From positions 1 to 13,707 of the forward strand of contig DASWRT010000222.1 in NCBI GenBank assembly GCA_036403035.1: a DNA stretch of 13,707 nt. The letters are read 5' to 3'. Within the stretch, counting starts at the first letter, position 1, and each line of letters begins with the position of its first letter. This document shows positions 7,901 through 13,707 of the stretch, piece by piece. This DNA is from DASWRT01 sp036403035. GTDB taxonomy: Bacteria > Pseudomonadota > Alphaproteobacteria > ATCC43930 > CGMCC-115725. The position numbers were made by a program, and so were the translations under genes. The notes below the pieces were generated by a model. That model was given only the letters and a program-made list of their open reading frames with translations, had not been told where the DNA came from and did no database searches.

Positions 7901-8629
7901 CTCGACTGCGAGGCGGCGCTGCACGAGGACCCGCTGCCTGAAACCTTCGATCCCGCCGTTGCGGTGCGGCCTAACAGCGGCTACAGCCGCTCGAAGTGGG
8001 TTGCCGAGCGGTGCATCGCCGACGCGCGGGCGAAAGGGGCGCCGGTCACGGTCTTCCGGCTCGGCGAGGTCATGCCGGGCGCGGACAACGGACAGCCGAA
8101 CCGGCACGCGCTGACGCATTTCCTGCTCTCCGGGTTCGGCAAGCTCGGGATCTGCCCGGACGTGCCGATGTGGTCCGACTACACGCCGGTCGATTACGTC
8201 GCCGCGCGTCTGGTCGCCGGCCTGTTCGACCGCGACGCAAGCGGCCGGACGCTGCACGTCTTCCATCCGGAACGGGTCAGCTTCACCGAGATCCTGCCGC
8301 GGGTCGGCCTGCCGCTGGAGCGCGTCTCCTGCGCCGCCTTCCTCCAGCATCTCGACGAGGCCGTCCATGAGACCGCGGACCGCGAGCTGACGACGCTCCG
8401 GGCGTTGCTGCCGCAGCATGCCGGCCAGGACGAGGCGGTGCTCCGCCGGGTGTTCGGCGGGCTGCTCGTCGACAATCCGCGGCTGTTCCGCAAGGACGAG
8501 TGCCGCGGTTTGGAGCGGCGGTGGGAGCTGGAGGACGGCGTGCTCGACGCCTCGATGGCCGCCTATCGGCGCCGCATTGCCGCCGTGGCGGCGCCTGTGG
8601 CCGAGGCGCGCTCGGCCGTCAATTTCTGA
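4940..8629 (+). CDS. NRPS-like adenylation / carrier / thioester-reductase (A-T-R) protein
   Basis: Predicted to activate an amino acid (or other carboxylate) as the adenylate, load it on a phosphopantetheine arm, and release it by NAD(P)H reduction as an aldehyde or alcohol. The adenylation domain spans about 215-715: A3 FTSGTTGTPK (368-377), A4 FDSSVWQM (413-420), A5 NGYGPTEAS (513-521), A7 YRTGDL (602-607), A8 from GRKDFQVK (620-627) and the A10 lysine K709. The carrier domain is about 735-805 with LAGGDSL and attachment Ser769. The reductase domain is about 848-1215 with Rossmann TGATGFIG (855-862), VSTL (982-985) and Tyr1015-xxx-Lys1019. D414, equivalent to Asp235 of PheA, points to an alpha-amino acid substrate. 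Residues 1-210 are not recognised as a complete domain; about 135-195 loosely resembles the C-terminal end of a condensation domain. The first 95 codons are AT-rich, unlike the rest. GGAGG at 4929-4933 lies 6 nt before ATG 4940. First gene of the cluster. Confidence 0.92.
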   Translation: MPLFRKRTENAPYDLSCYFYNKQGALLMDERYLLSVSAIAAFETLNRLGRNLPVRAIFLNSGVTDTHVVLVTESNPENIRKRPLKEAVNFITSPVTGTEPFGGERLVVEISTADDGAAGGVAAEADEDVVRSGAVRLICRVAGGMPPSVVSAELRCGEGDVWRRMAPAVSEIFAELLRELLADPGLSAAEAAGIGAGSRRAALGSLAGQAVDIGPFRAIPAMIEAQAERRPDRPAVSYDGRTLTYRQFDGAANALAAALAARGIVKGDVVPVVMVNGLEMPLAYYALMKIGAAFVPFDPAWPEQRIEAALAVLSPKLVLCAAAPDALVPEGLRKTAVRVDVDALAAAAVSVGRPGVEIGPDDVIYGIFTSGTTGTPKCAMNLHAGLTNRFLFMTRYFGADETEVVLQNSKHTFDSSVWQMFWPLTLGGHAVIPAQGEFLNLDGTIDTIAAHGVTMTDFVPTIFNMMVALAERNATARRKLSSLRRLIVGGEEITPQTVHKLSTSLLPGVRVTNGYGPTEASIGMVFHTVSPEDGAAVPLGRPIDNCYAVILSEDLHLLPPGAQGEIVIGGACLGSGYFNDPERTAQAFIRNPFPEIPGERLYRTGDLGYFDAAGKLWFIGRKDFQVKIGGVRVELGEIETAALGCPHVSQAKVLVAKQQARKSLAVFAAGDGVLAEEELRDHMRRILPRTSLPRHYFVLPEMPLTDHGKVDRRKLQAMLDCKLAEDAARLEYAGTVTMTAGRVLQIFRSVLEKPDLLPTEDFVLAGGDSLQALSVVLELESALDIRLGVQDLFENSTAEAMGRLVNRKRSGVGGEEESGDVDGLALMERDSVLPPSIAVAAALPGTGDPRTVLLTGATGFIGSRILHELLVRTDLRVICLCRAPDDAAATVRTVDALVRLGLWEERFAGRFEVLAGDLGRPALGLSDAAWDRVADGCDTILHNGALVNFLFDYRAHRAANVVGTQELLRLAFDRRPKSFHHVSTLGVLDCEAALHEDPLPETFDPAVAVRPNSGYSRSKWVAERCIADARAKGAPVTVFRLGEVMPGADNGQPNRHALTHFLLSGFGKLGICPDVPMWSDYTPVDYVAARLVAGLFDRDASGRTLHVFHPERVSFTEILPRVGLPLERVSCAAFLQHLDEAVHETADRELTTLRALLPQHAGQDEAVLRRVFGGLLVDNPRLFRKDECRGLERRWELEDGVLDASMAAYRRRIAAVAAPVAEARSAVNF

Positions 8630-8654
8630 ACCTTCACGCGCCGGTCCGGGGGAG

Positions 8655-8670
8655 CGGGGACGCTTCCCCG
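8655..8670 (+). other. short GC-rich hairpin between A-T-R and reductase genes
   Basis: CGGGGA (8655-8660) and TCCCCG (8665-8670) form a perfect 6-bp stem with a CGCT loop in the 69-nt gap. There is no T-tract, so read-through into the aldo/keto reductase is expected. It may be an mRNA processing or stability element, but chance is possible at this GC content. Confidence 0.35.
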
Positions 8671-8698
8671 AGGCACGGGCGCCTGCGAAGAGGATGCG

Positions 8699-9682
8699 AT
8701 GAAGTATCGTAAAATGGGCCGGCTCGGCTGGGAGATCAGCGAGGTCGGGTACGGAATGTGGGGGATCGGCGGCGGACCGGGCAATTTCACCGGCGCCGAC
8801 TATGACGCGGCACCGGGGTGCCTCGACGAGGCTGTCGCGCGCGGCTGCAATTTCTTCGATACCGCCTGGGTGTATGGGCGGGGCGTCAGCGAGCAGATGG
8901 TCGGCGCTCTCTTCAAGCGGCACAAGGACCGCAAGCTCTACGTCGGGACGAAGATCCCGCCGAAGAACCGCGAGTGGCCGTCGCGCCCGCAGGATACGCT
9001 CGATGACGTGTTCCCGACCGACCACGTCATGGAGTACACGCAGAAAAGCTTGGAGAACCTCGGCGTCGACAAGATCGACCTGATGCAGTTCCACGTCTGG
9101 GAGGACCGCTGGGCCGACGACGAGCGCTGGCAGCGCGCGGTCCAGGACCTGAAGCGGCAGGGCCTCGTTGGGTCCTTCGGCATCAGCGTCAACCGCTGGG
9201 AGCCGACCAACTGCTTCAAGGCCCTCGATACCGGGCTGATCGACGTGATCCAGGTGATCTACAACATCTTCGATCAGGCGCCGGAAGACGAGCTGTTCGT
9301 CCGGGCGCAGCGCGACGGCATCGGCATCATCGCCCGCGTGCCGCTCGACGAGGGCTCGCTTGCCGGCGCCCTGACCAAGGACAGCAAGTGGCCGGAGGGG
9401 GACTGGCGCAACACCTATTTCTGCGACGAGAACCTGATCCCCACGGTCGAGCGGGTCGAGCGGCTCAAGAAGATCGTGCCGGACGGCATGACCTTGCCCG
9501 AGCTGTCGCTGCGCTTCATCCTGCACCATCCGGCCGTCACCACGGTCATCCCGGGCATGCGGAAGCTCCGCAACGTCGAGGCGAATTTCGCCCTCAGCGA
9601 CGGCAAGCCGCTCGGACCGGACCTCATCGAGGCGCTGCGCGCGCACCGGTGGGACCGCAAGCCCACGTGGTGGTCGCAGTGA
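8699..9682 (+). CDS. aldo/keto reductase
   Basis: Cytoplasmic NAD(P)H-dependent oxidoreductase of the AKR superfamily, 327 aa, a full-length TIM barrel. The catalytic tetrad is intact: Asp54 and Tyr59 (FFDTAWVYG), Lys85 (VGTKI) and His132 (LMQFHVW). The C-terminal cofactor-binding strand is seen in TTVIPGMRKLRNVEANFA, matching the usual 'vIPG..' element. GAAGAGGA lies about 5 nt before ATG 8699. It sits directly after a carrier-bound thioester reductase and just before a sulfotransferase-like gene. The natural inference is that it reduces an aldehyde or ketone intermediate of the same pathway, for example completing aldehyde-to-alcohol reduction. The substrate cannot be read from the sequence. 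Confidence 0.92.
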   Translation: MKYRKMGRLGWEISEVGYGMWGIGGGPGNFTGADYDAAPGCLDEAVARGCNFFDTAWVYGRGVSEQMVGALFKRHKDRKLYVGTKIPPKNREWPSRPQDTLDDVFPTDHVMEYTQKSLENLGVDKIDLMQFHVWEDRWADDERWQRAVQDLKRQGLVGSFGISVNRWEPTNCFKALDTGLIDVIQVIYNIFDQAPEDELFVRAQRDGIGIIARVPLDEGSLAGALTKDSKWPEGDWRNTYFCDENLIPTVERVERLKKIVPDGMTLPELSLRFILHHPAVTTVIPGMRKLRNVEANFALSDGKPLGPDLIEALRAHRWDRKPTWWSQ

Positions 9683-9719
9683 GCGCGGCGGCGGCAGCGG
9701 CGATCGGAGGGCACGGCCG

Positions 9720-10442
9720 ATGAACAAGGCGATCGCGCTCTGGGCGCACCCGCGGGCGGTGTCGACCGCGTTCCTGCGCATGATGATCGAGCGGGGGGAC
9801 GTGATCGTCGTCCACGAGCCGCTGGTCACGCTGGTAGACGAAGGCGAGGTGCCGATTACGGATGGGCAGGGCGGCACGGTGGTGCTGCGCTCGCCCGGCG
9901 AGGTGATCCGCCATCTCAAGGCGCTGACCCGGTTCGCCCCGGTCTTCTTCAAGAACACCTGCGAGTTTCAGTACGGGTACCTGTTCGAGCATCCCGAGGA
10001 GATCGCGGATATCGAGCACACCTTCATCGTCCGAGAGCCGGCGCGGGCGATCAACTCGCACTTCCACGTCAAGCCGACGGTGACCTGTCCGGAGATCGGC
10101 TACGAGCATCTCCATCAGATCTTCGACCTCGCCAAGAAGATCCAGGGCCATACGCCGGTGGTCGTCAACGCCGAGCATATGGTGCAGGACCCGGAGGCCG
10201 TCGTGCGCGAATATTGCGGCCGCGTCGGCCTGCCGTTCGTCGACAAGGCGTTGCAATGGCGGCCGGAGGATCGGCCGGAATGGCAGCGGACGCAGAAATG
10301 GCACCTTGAGGTCAGCCGCAGTTCGGGCTTCGCGCGTGAAGAGAAGCGGTACGACGTGACCGTCGACAACAACGCGACGTTGCGGTCCTATTACGACTAT
10401 CACTATCCGTACTACGAGCAGCTTGCACGTCACGCGATCTGA
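9720..10442 (+). CDS. P-loop sulfotransferase-like protein
   Basis: A 240-aa single-domain protein resembling the small sulfotransferase-family proteins that databases sometimes label branched-chain aminotransferase-like. No PLP-enzyme motif is seen. The N-terminal WAHPRAVSTAF (8-18) fits the 5'-phosphosulfate-binding loop that follows the first strand in PAPS-dependent sulfotransferases, with Arg12, Ser15 and Thr16. FIVREPARAINSHF (102-115) fits the 3'-phosphate-binding region (Arg105, Ser113). The expected reaction is transfer of sulfate from PAPS to a hydroxyl or amine. GGAGG at 9706-9710 lies 9 nt before the ATG; the gene follows the aldo/keto reductase by 37 nt and precedes the shell-protein gene by 55 nt. 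Assignment rests on motif resemblance; another P-loop transferase activity is possible. Confidence 0.72.
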   Translation: MNKAIALWAHPRAVSTAFLRMMIERGDVIVVHEPLVTLVDEGEVPITDGQGGTVVLRSPGEVIRHLKALTRFAPVFFKNTCEFQYGYLFEHPEEIADIEHTFIVREPARAINSHFHVKPTVTCPEIGYEHLHQIFDLAKKIQGHTPVVVNAEHMVQDPEAVVREYCGRVGLPFVDKALQWRPEDRPEWQRTQKWHLEVSRSSGFAREEKRYDVTVDNNATLRSYYDYHYPYYEQLARHAI

Positions 10443-10497
10443 CCGCGTTGGCCGGCGGAACACATCGAGTACCGAAAAACTGGAAAAGGGAAGCGGC

Positions 10498-11355
10498 ATG
10501 TCTACGGCGGAAAACAGCACCAGCACCTTGTCGCCCGGCGAGGCTTTCGCGCAGGCGTTTGCGAAGGACGGCCGCAACGCGGCGGTGCATTTCGACTTCA
10601 CGATCACCGACGCGTTCAAGCCGACCCAGGACCGGCCGCGCCTGACGGTCAGGAACCTGTTCAAGAAGCGCATCGTCCAGGACGACGTGACGCGGTTCTG
10701 GCGCGAGACCCGTCCGACCAAGGACGAGGCGAAGGCCGTGACCGAGGCCGGCCTGCGCCAGGAGGCGGCGTTCAAGTTCGGTATGGGCGAGGGCCGCGTC
10801 CATCCGATCAGCGCCTGGGTGCAGATCCCGGAGGAGCTGTTGGACGATTCCGAGGCGTTGGCGGTCTTCATCGATTACCGCCTGCTGGTCCGCCTCGCGA
10901 CCGCGGAGAACCAGGCGCTGACGCTCGGGCCGAACGGCCTGCTCAACCATCCCGGCGTGACGCGGCTCGCCTACAACGGCAGCTACGTTTCCGGCATCAT
11001 GGCCGCCTGCAACGAGATCGAGCAGAACGGCGCGACCGCGCACGCGATGATCGTCAACCCTTACGACTATTACAACCACATGGTCGGCAAGGGTCTGCTT
11101 GAGGATCTCGCGCGCAACGGCACGTTGATCACGCGGACCCGCATGCTCGCGGCCGGCAGCGCGCTGGTCGGCGATTTCGCCGTCGCGGCGCGGCTGCTCG
11201 ACGCCAGCAAGTCGGTGATCAAGGTCGGCGAGCCGCCGGCGGGCACCTTCACCAAGCCGGGCATCGCGGTCTGCGCCGAGATCTACGAGGGTCTCGCCGT
11301 GCATCTCCCGACGCACTTCTTCCACGCCGTTCCGGCGGTCAGCGTCGGCGCTTAG
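10498..11355 (+). CDS. HK97-fold shell protein, candidate natural-product encapsulin
   Basis: A 285-aa protein that resembles HK97-type phage major capsid proteins and so probably self-assembles into an icosahedral shell. Matching segments in order are an extended-loop-like stretch (about 49-97: NLFKKRIVQDDVTRFWRET, an AVTEAGL turn, then AAFKF), the spine-helix entry ISAWVQIPEELLDDS (104-118), and the long helix FIDYRLLVRLATAENQALTLG (124-144). The LGPNGLLNHPGV turn (143-154) corresponds to the 'nGdG.. GLL' element of capsids. A-domain/P-domain strands follow (AMIVNPYDYYNHM 183-195, SALVGDFAVAARLL 221-234, and a C-terminal strand ending HFFHAV). No portal, terminase, protease, tail or integrase gene is near, and base composition equals that of its neighbours. 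It lies among NRPS-like, reductase, sulfotransferase-like and exporter genes, the setting reported for Family 3 encapsulins. Start ATG 10498 was chosen over upstream in-frame ATG 10423, which overlaps the previous gene; AGGG at 10487-10490 supports it. The first 12 residues are Ser/Thr-rich and probably disordered. Confidence 0.82.
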   Translation: MSTAENSTSTLSPGEAFAQAFAKDGRNAAVHFDFTITDAFKPTQDRPRLTVRNLFKKRIVQDDVTRFWRETRPTKDEAKAVTEAGLRQEAAFKFGMGEGRVHPISAWVQIPEELLDDSEALAVFIDYRLLVRLATAENQALTLGPNGLLNHPGVTRLAYNGSYVSGIMAACNEIEQNGATAHAMIVNPYDYYNHMVGKGLLEDLARNGTLITRTRMLAAGSALVGDFAVAARLLDASKSVIKVGEPPAGTFTKPGIAVCAEIYEGLAVHLPTHFFHAVPAVSVGA

Positions 11356-11370
11356 CGGCGGCGCATGCAG

Positions 11371-11403
11371 GTCCGGCGGACGACGCCCCGTCGTCCGCCG
11401 GAC
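11371..11403 (+). terminator. perfect 14-bp stem-loop after the shell gene
   Basis: GTCCGGCGGACGAC (11371-11384) pairs perfectly with 11390-11403 around a GCCCC loop, 15 nt after the shell-gene stop. No T-tract follows, so it is not a canonical Rho-independent terminator. It could partially terminate, or protect the 3' end of the upstream mRNA and so raise shell-protein output relative to the downstream exporter. It is the longest perfect hairpin I found in the window. Confidence 0.6.
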
Positions 11404-11452
11404 ATCTCTCGATCGGGGTCCAGGGGCACGGTAGCCGGAATGGAAGGCAGCA

Positions 11453-12664
11453 ATGGCCGAGATGCACGCTAATCCTGTCGATATGTCACACATCTACAGG
11501 CAGTTCATGCCGCTGTTCGGCGGCCTGTTCTTTTGCCATCTCGGGATCGGCATGTCGCTGTCCGCCATGCCCTTCTACGTCCAGGAGCGGCTGGGCGGCG
11601 GCGACGTCGCGGTCGGCGCGGCGGTGACGGCGATCGCGCTGGCGGTCGTCCTGACGCGGCCGGTCGCCGGGCGGCTCGGCGATCGGTACGGCTACAAGCG
11701 GATCATGGTGCTCGGCGCGCTGCTCTGCCTGCTGGCCGGCGCGCTCTATTTCGTCGCGGTAAGCGAGGAGATCCTCGTCGCGGTCCGCCTCCTGCACGGC
11801 GTCGCCGAAGGCGTGGTGTTCACCTCGGGCGCGACGTGGCTGGTGAAGCTGGCGCCGGAGGAGCGGCGCGGCAAGTTCGTCGGCCTGTTCGGCGTCAGCA
11901 TGTGGACCGGCATCACGCTCGGCACGCTGCTCGGCACGAAGATCATGGAGCAGGGCGGTTTCGCGTCGGTCTGGACGGCCTGCGTCGTCGCCGCCGCGAT
12001 CGGCGTCGTCCTGATCGCCTCGAAGGAGGCGCCCGTACAGACCGACGCGCCGAAGAAGCAGTCGCTCTTCCCCGCGTCCGCGTTCGTGCCGGGGATCGCG
12101 CTGGCGGCGGGCGCCGCCGGCTTCGCGGCGCTCGCGTCGTTCGCCGTGCTCCACCTGACGAGCCGCGGGATCGAGAACGCGATCTTCGCCTTCAACGCCT
12201 ACGGCGTCGCCTATGTCGGCATCCGGCTTCTCGCCGGGCACTGGCCGGACAAGTACGGGCCGTACCGCGTCGCCTTCTGGTCCGTCCTGCTGGAGGGGTT
12301 CGGGCTGTTGCTCGTCGCGCTGGCGCCGAACCTCGCCGCCGGCATCGTCGGCTGCTTCGTCGTCGGTTGCGGCCTGTCGCTGTTCTATCCGTCGCTGGCG
12401 CTGATCGTCATCAACCGCACCGAGAAGTCCCAGCAGGGCGCGGCGCTCGGCACCATCACCTCGTGCTGGGACCTTGGCGTCGCGGTCTGGGGGCCGGTCG
12501 CCGGCGTCATCGCCAACATGATGGGCTATCCGGCGGTCTTCATCGCGACCATGGCGTGCACGATCGTGTCGGCGCTGCTCGTGGTCGTCACGACCGGCTC
12601 GCCCCAGGCCGCGATCGGCTCGAACGCGCAGCCGACGATCTGGGGCCGCCGCCGCGCCGGCTGA
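11453..12664 (+). CDS. MFS transporter, probable product exporter
   Basis: Inner-membrane major facilitator superfamily protein of 403 aa with about 12 hydrophobic segments in two halves. MFS motif A is clear between helices 2 and 3 (GRLGDRYGYKRI, 73-84), and its degenerate second-half counterpart is GHWPDKYGPYRV (262-273). A motif B-like RLLHGVAEG is at 112-120. A charged central loop (about 190-207) separates the halves. The organisation resembles the drug/metabolite efflux subfamilies, and its position at the end of the biosynthetic block suggests export of, or resistance to, the product; uptake of a precursor is also possible. GGAAGG at 11442-11447 lies 5 nt before ATG 11453. It follows the shell-protein gene by 97 nt, across a strong stem-loop. 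Confidence 0.9.
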   Translation: MAEMHANPVDMSHIYRQFMPLFGGLFFCHLGIGMSLSAMPFYVQERLGGGDVAVGAAVTAIALAVVLTRPVAGRLGDRYGYKRIMVLGALLCLLAGALYFVAVSEEILVAVRLLHGVAEGVVFTSGATWLVKLAPEERRGKFVGLFGVSMWTGITLGTLLGTKIMEQGGFASVWTACVVAAAIGVVLIASKEAPVQTDAPKKQSLFPASAFVPGIALAAGAAGFAALASFAVLHLTSRGIENAIFAFNAYGVAYVGIRLLAGHWPDKYGPYRVAFWSVLLEGFGLLLVALAPNLAAGIVGCFVVGCGLSLFYPSLALIVINRTEKSQQGAALGTITSCWDLGVAVWGPVAGVIANMMGYPAVFIATMACTIVSALLVVVTTGSPQAAIGSNAQPTIWGRRRAG

Positions 12665-12680
12665 CCGGCCGCACGCCGAT

Positions 12681-12736
12681 CTCTCTCCCCTCGGGAAGAG
12701 GGCAGGGTGAGGGGCCGCGAGCCGAAGGTGAGCGCG
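12681..12736. repeat. GC-rich intergenic palindromic repeat relic
   Basis: The stretch reads as CTCTCCCC (12683-12690) and GGGAAGAG (12693-12700), an imperfect palindrome. AGGGCAGGGTGAGGGG then follows, and a tail around GCCGAAGGTGAGCGC. This has the look of the dispersed 'ctctcccc...gagagggcagggtgaggg' intergenic repeats common in alphaproteobacterial genomes. Only one copy is in the window, so repetitiveness is from memory of the pattern. Confidence 0.5.
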
Positions 12737-12757
12737 ACGTAGCTTGGGCTGCGTCGC
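12734..12757 (+). terminator. 10-bp stem-loop after the MFS gene
   Basis: GCGACGTAGC (12734-12743) pairs with GCTGCGTCGC (12748-12757) with a single T-G wobble and a TTGG tetraloop. No immediate T-tract is present (a TTTT occurs only at 12781-12784). It is a plausible 3' end or weak terminator for the cluster and contains the in-frame TAG (12740-12742) that bounds the next coding frame. Confidence 0.45.
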
Positions 12758-12802
12758 CCCTCCACAGCAGGAGCATCACGTTTTGACAGGTCTTGCGGGT
12801 AC

Positions 12803-13707
12803 GTGACCACGGCGTCGAGCGATTTCCTGATCCTGGGCGGCGGCATCGCAGGCGCGTCGGCGGGCTTCTTCCTCGCGGAGCATGGCAGCGTCGCCGTGCT
12901 GGAGGCCGAGGACGCGCCGGGCTACCACGCGACCGGCCGGTCGGCGGCGCTCTTCACCGAGTATTTCGGCAATCGCTGCATCCGCGCGCTGACCACCGCC
13001 AGCCGGCCGTTCTACGAGGCGCCCCCCGCCGGCTTCGCGGAGCATCCGCTGCTGACGCCCCGCGGCGTCGTGATGCTGGCGCCGGCCGGGGCGGAGGACC
13101 GTTTCGCGGCGTCCCTGGCCGAGGCGTCGCGCGACCCGACCATCCCGCCGCTGCACGAGATCGGCCCGGACGAGGTGCAGCGCCTCTGTCCGGCCGTGCG
13201 CCGCGGCTGGTACGGTCGCGCCCTCCACAAGCCGGCGGCGATGGACGTCGACGTGCACGGCGCGCATCACGGCTTCCTGCGCGGGCTGCGGAGCCGCGGC
13301 GGGCGCGTCGTCACCGGCGCCGAGGCGCGGGAGATCGTGCGCGACCGCGGCGACGGGATGTGGCGGGTCTCGACGCCGGCCGGCACGTTCGCCGCGAAGC
13401 TTCTGATCAACGCCGCCGGCGCCTGGGCCGACGCCGTCGCCGAACTGGCGGGGGTGCGGCTGGTCGGGCTGAGCGCGATGCGCCGCACCGCCTTCACCTT
13501 CGACCCGCCGGCCGGAATCGAGGTGGCCTCCTGGCCGATGGTCACCGACCTCGACGACACGTTCTACGTCAAGCCGGAGGCTGGCCGGCTGCTCGCTTCG
13601 CCCTGCGACGAGACGCCGATGCCGCCCTGCGACGTGCAGGCCGACGAGATCGATGTCGCGACCGCCGCGGCGCGCGTCGAGGAGGTGACGACGCTGACGA
13701 TCCGCCG
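12803..13707 (+). CDS. FAD-dependent oxidoreductase, DAO/glycine-oxidase family (3' truncated)
   Basis: Open from GTG 12803 to the window end (301 complete codons); the remainder is outside. The N-terminus has the FAD dinucleotide-binding fold: hydrophobic strand, GGGIAGAS (12-19) and acidic Glu34 at the end of the second strand. GYHATGRSAALF (40-51) is the family element that contacts FAD, and NAAGAWAD (203-210) is the conserved second FAD segment of the DAO (D-amino acid oxidase) superfamily. Likely chemistry is oxidation of an amine or amino acid with FAD, with oxygen or a quinone as acceptor; the substrate is unknown. GTG is the only reasonable start, since an in-frame TAG lies at 12740-12742 and there is no ATG between. 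The ribosome-binding site is weak. It follows the MFS gene by 138 nt holding a repeat and a stem-loop, so membership in the cluster is uncertain. Confidence 0.87.
   Translation, partial: MTTASSDFLILGGGIAGASAGFFLAEHGSVAVLEAEDAPGYHATGRSAALFTEYFGNRCIRALTTASRPFYEAPPAGFAEHPLLTPRGVVMLAPAGAEDRFAASLAEASRDPTIPPLHEIGPDEVQRLCPAVRRGWYGRALHKPAAMDVDVHGAHHGFLRGLRSRGGRVVTGAEAREIVRDRGDGMWRVSTPAGTFAAKLLINAAGAWADAVAELAGVRLVGLSAMRRTAFTFDPPAGIEVASWPMVTDLDDTFYVKPEAGRLLASPCDETPMPPCDVQADEIDVATAAARVEEVTTLTIR

Noticed and set aside
6185..9958. Minus-strand open frame of 1257 codons across the A-T-R and reductase genes
   Set aside because: Same GC-driven antisense artefact; the plus strand encodes intact adenylation, carrier, reductase and AKR motifs in the same bases.
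9720..10442. Branched-chain aminotransferase annotation
   Set aside because: The protein lacks a PLP-lysine context and class IV aminotransferase motifs and is shorter than that family; the P-loop-like HPRAVST and REPARAINSH elements fit a sulfotransferase fold.
10498..11355. Prophage capsid gene interpretation
   Set aside because: No terminase, portal, protease, tail, lysis or integrase gene is in the surrounding 13.7 kb. The neighbours are metabolic genes with the same GC content and direction, and the protein begins without a long scaffold-like N-terminal domain.
12783..12788. Perfect TTGACA -35 box before the FAD oxidoreductase
   Set aside because: No acceptable -10 box lies 15-19 bp downstream (the 17-bp position reads ACCACG), and it would fall inside the coding sequence beginning at 12803.
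1..13707. tRNA, rRNA, CRISPR arrays, insertion sequences
   Set aside because: No cloverleaf-like segment, regularly spaced repeat array, transposase motif or flanking terminal inverted repeats were seen on reading the window.

Overview
The window is a high-GC (roughly 70%) bacterial segment in which every convincing gene lies on the + strand. Genome composition, the ABC-type branched-chain amino acid transporter layout and a GC-rich intergenic dispersed-repeat relic suggest a proteobacterium, most likely an alphaproteobacterium. That assignment is an inference from style only, because no marker gene is present.

Region 1 (1-4612) is a compact livHMGF-type operon: two permeases and two ATPases of a HAAT (branched-chain/hydrophobic amino acid) ABC transporter. 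The coding regions are overlapping or nearly abutting and end in a hairpin plus T-tract terminator. No periplasmic binding protein is in view. A G-rich motif with four G-runs sits just before livH.

Region 2 (about 4613-4939) is an intergenic stretch that becomes markedly AT-rich. It holds a good sigma70-like promoter (TTGACG, 17 bp, TTTAAT) that reads into the next block. The low-GC composition continues about 95 codons into the following gene and then stops abruptly.

Region 3 (4940-12664) is the interesting part, a biosynthetic gene cluster with all genes co-directional. It contains (a) a 1229-aa NRPS-like protein with adenylation, carrier and NAD(P)H thioester-reductase domains and no recognisable complete condensation domain; (b) an aldo/keto reductase; (c) a small P-loop sulfotransferase-like protein; (d) a 285-aa HK97-fold capsid-like shell protein with no phage genes near it; and (e) an MFS exporter. 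A capsid-fold protein inside a peptide/amino-acid-derived natural-product cluster matches the concept of 'natural product' (Family 3) encapsulins. The most economical model is that the A-T-R enzyme activates an amino acid and releases it reductively as an aldehyde or alcohol. The aldo/keto reductase and sulfotransferase-like protein then process it, the shell encloses one or more of the enzymes or a reactive intermediate, and the MFS protein exports the product. The pathway order, cargo and product are inference.

Region 4 (12665-13707) holds a GC-rich repeat relic and a strong stem-loop, then a FAD-dependent DAO-family oxidoreductase beginning at GTG 12803 and cut by the window end. It may lie outside the cluster.
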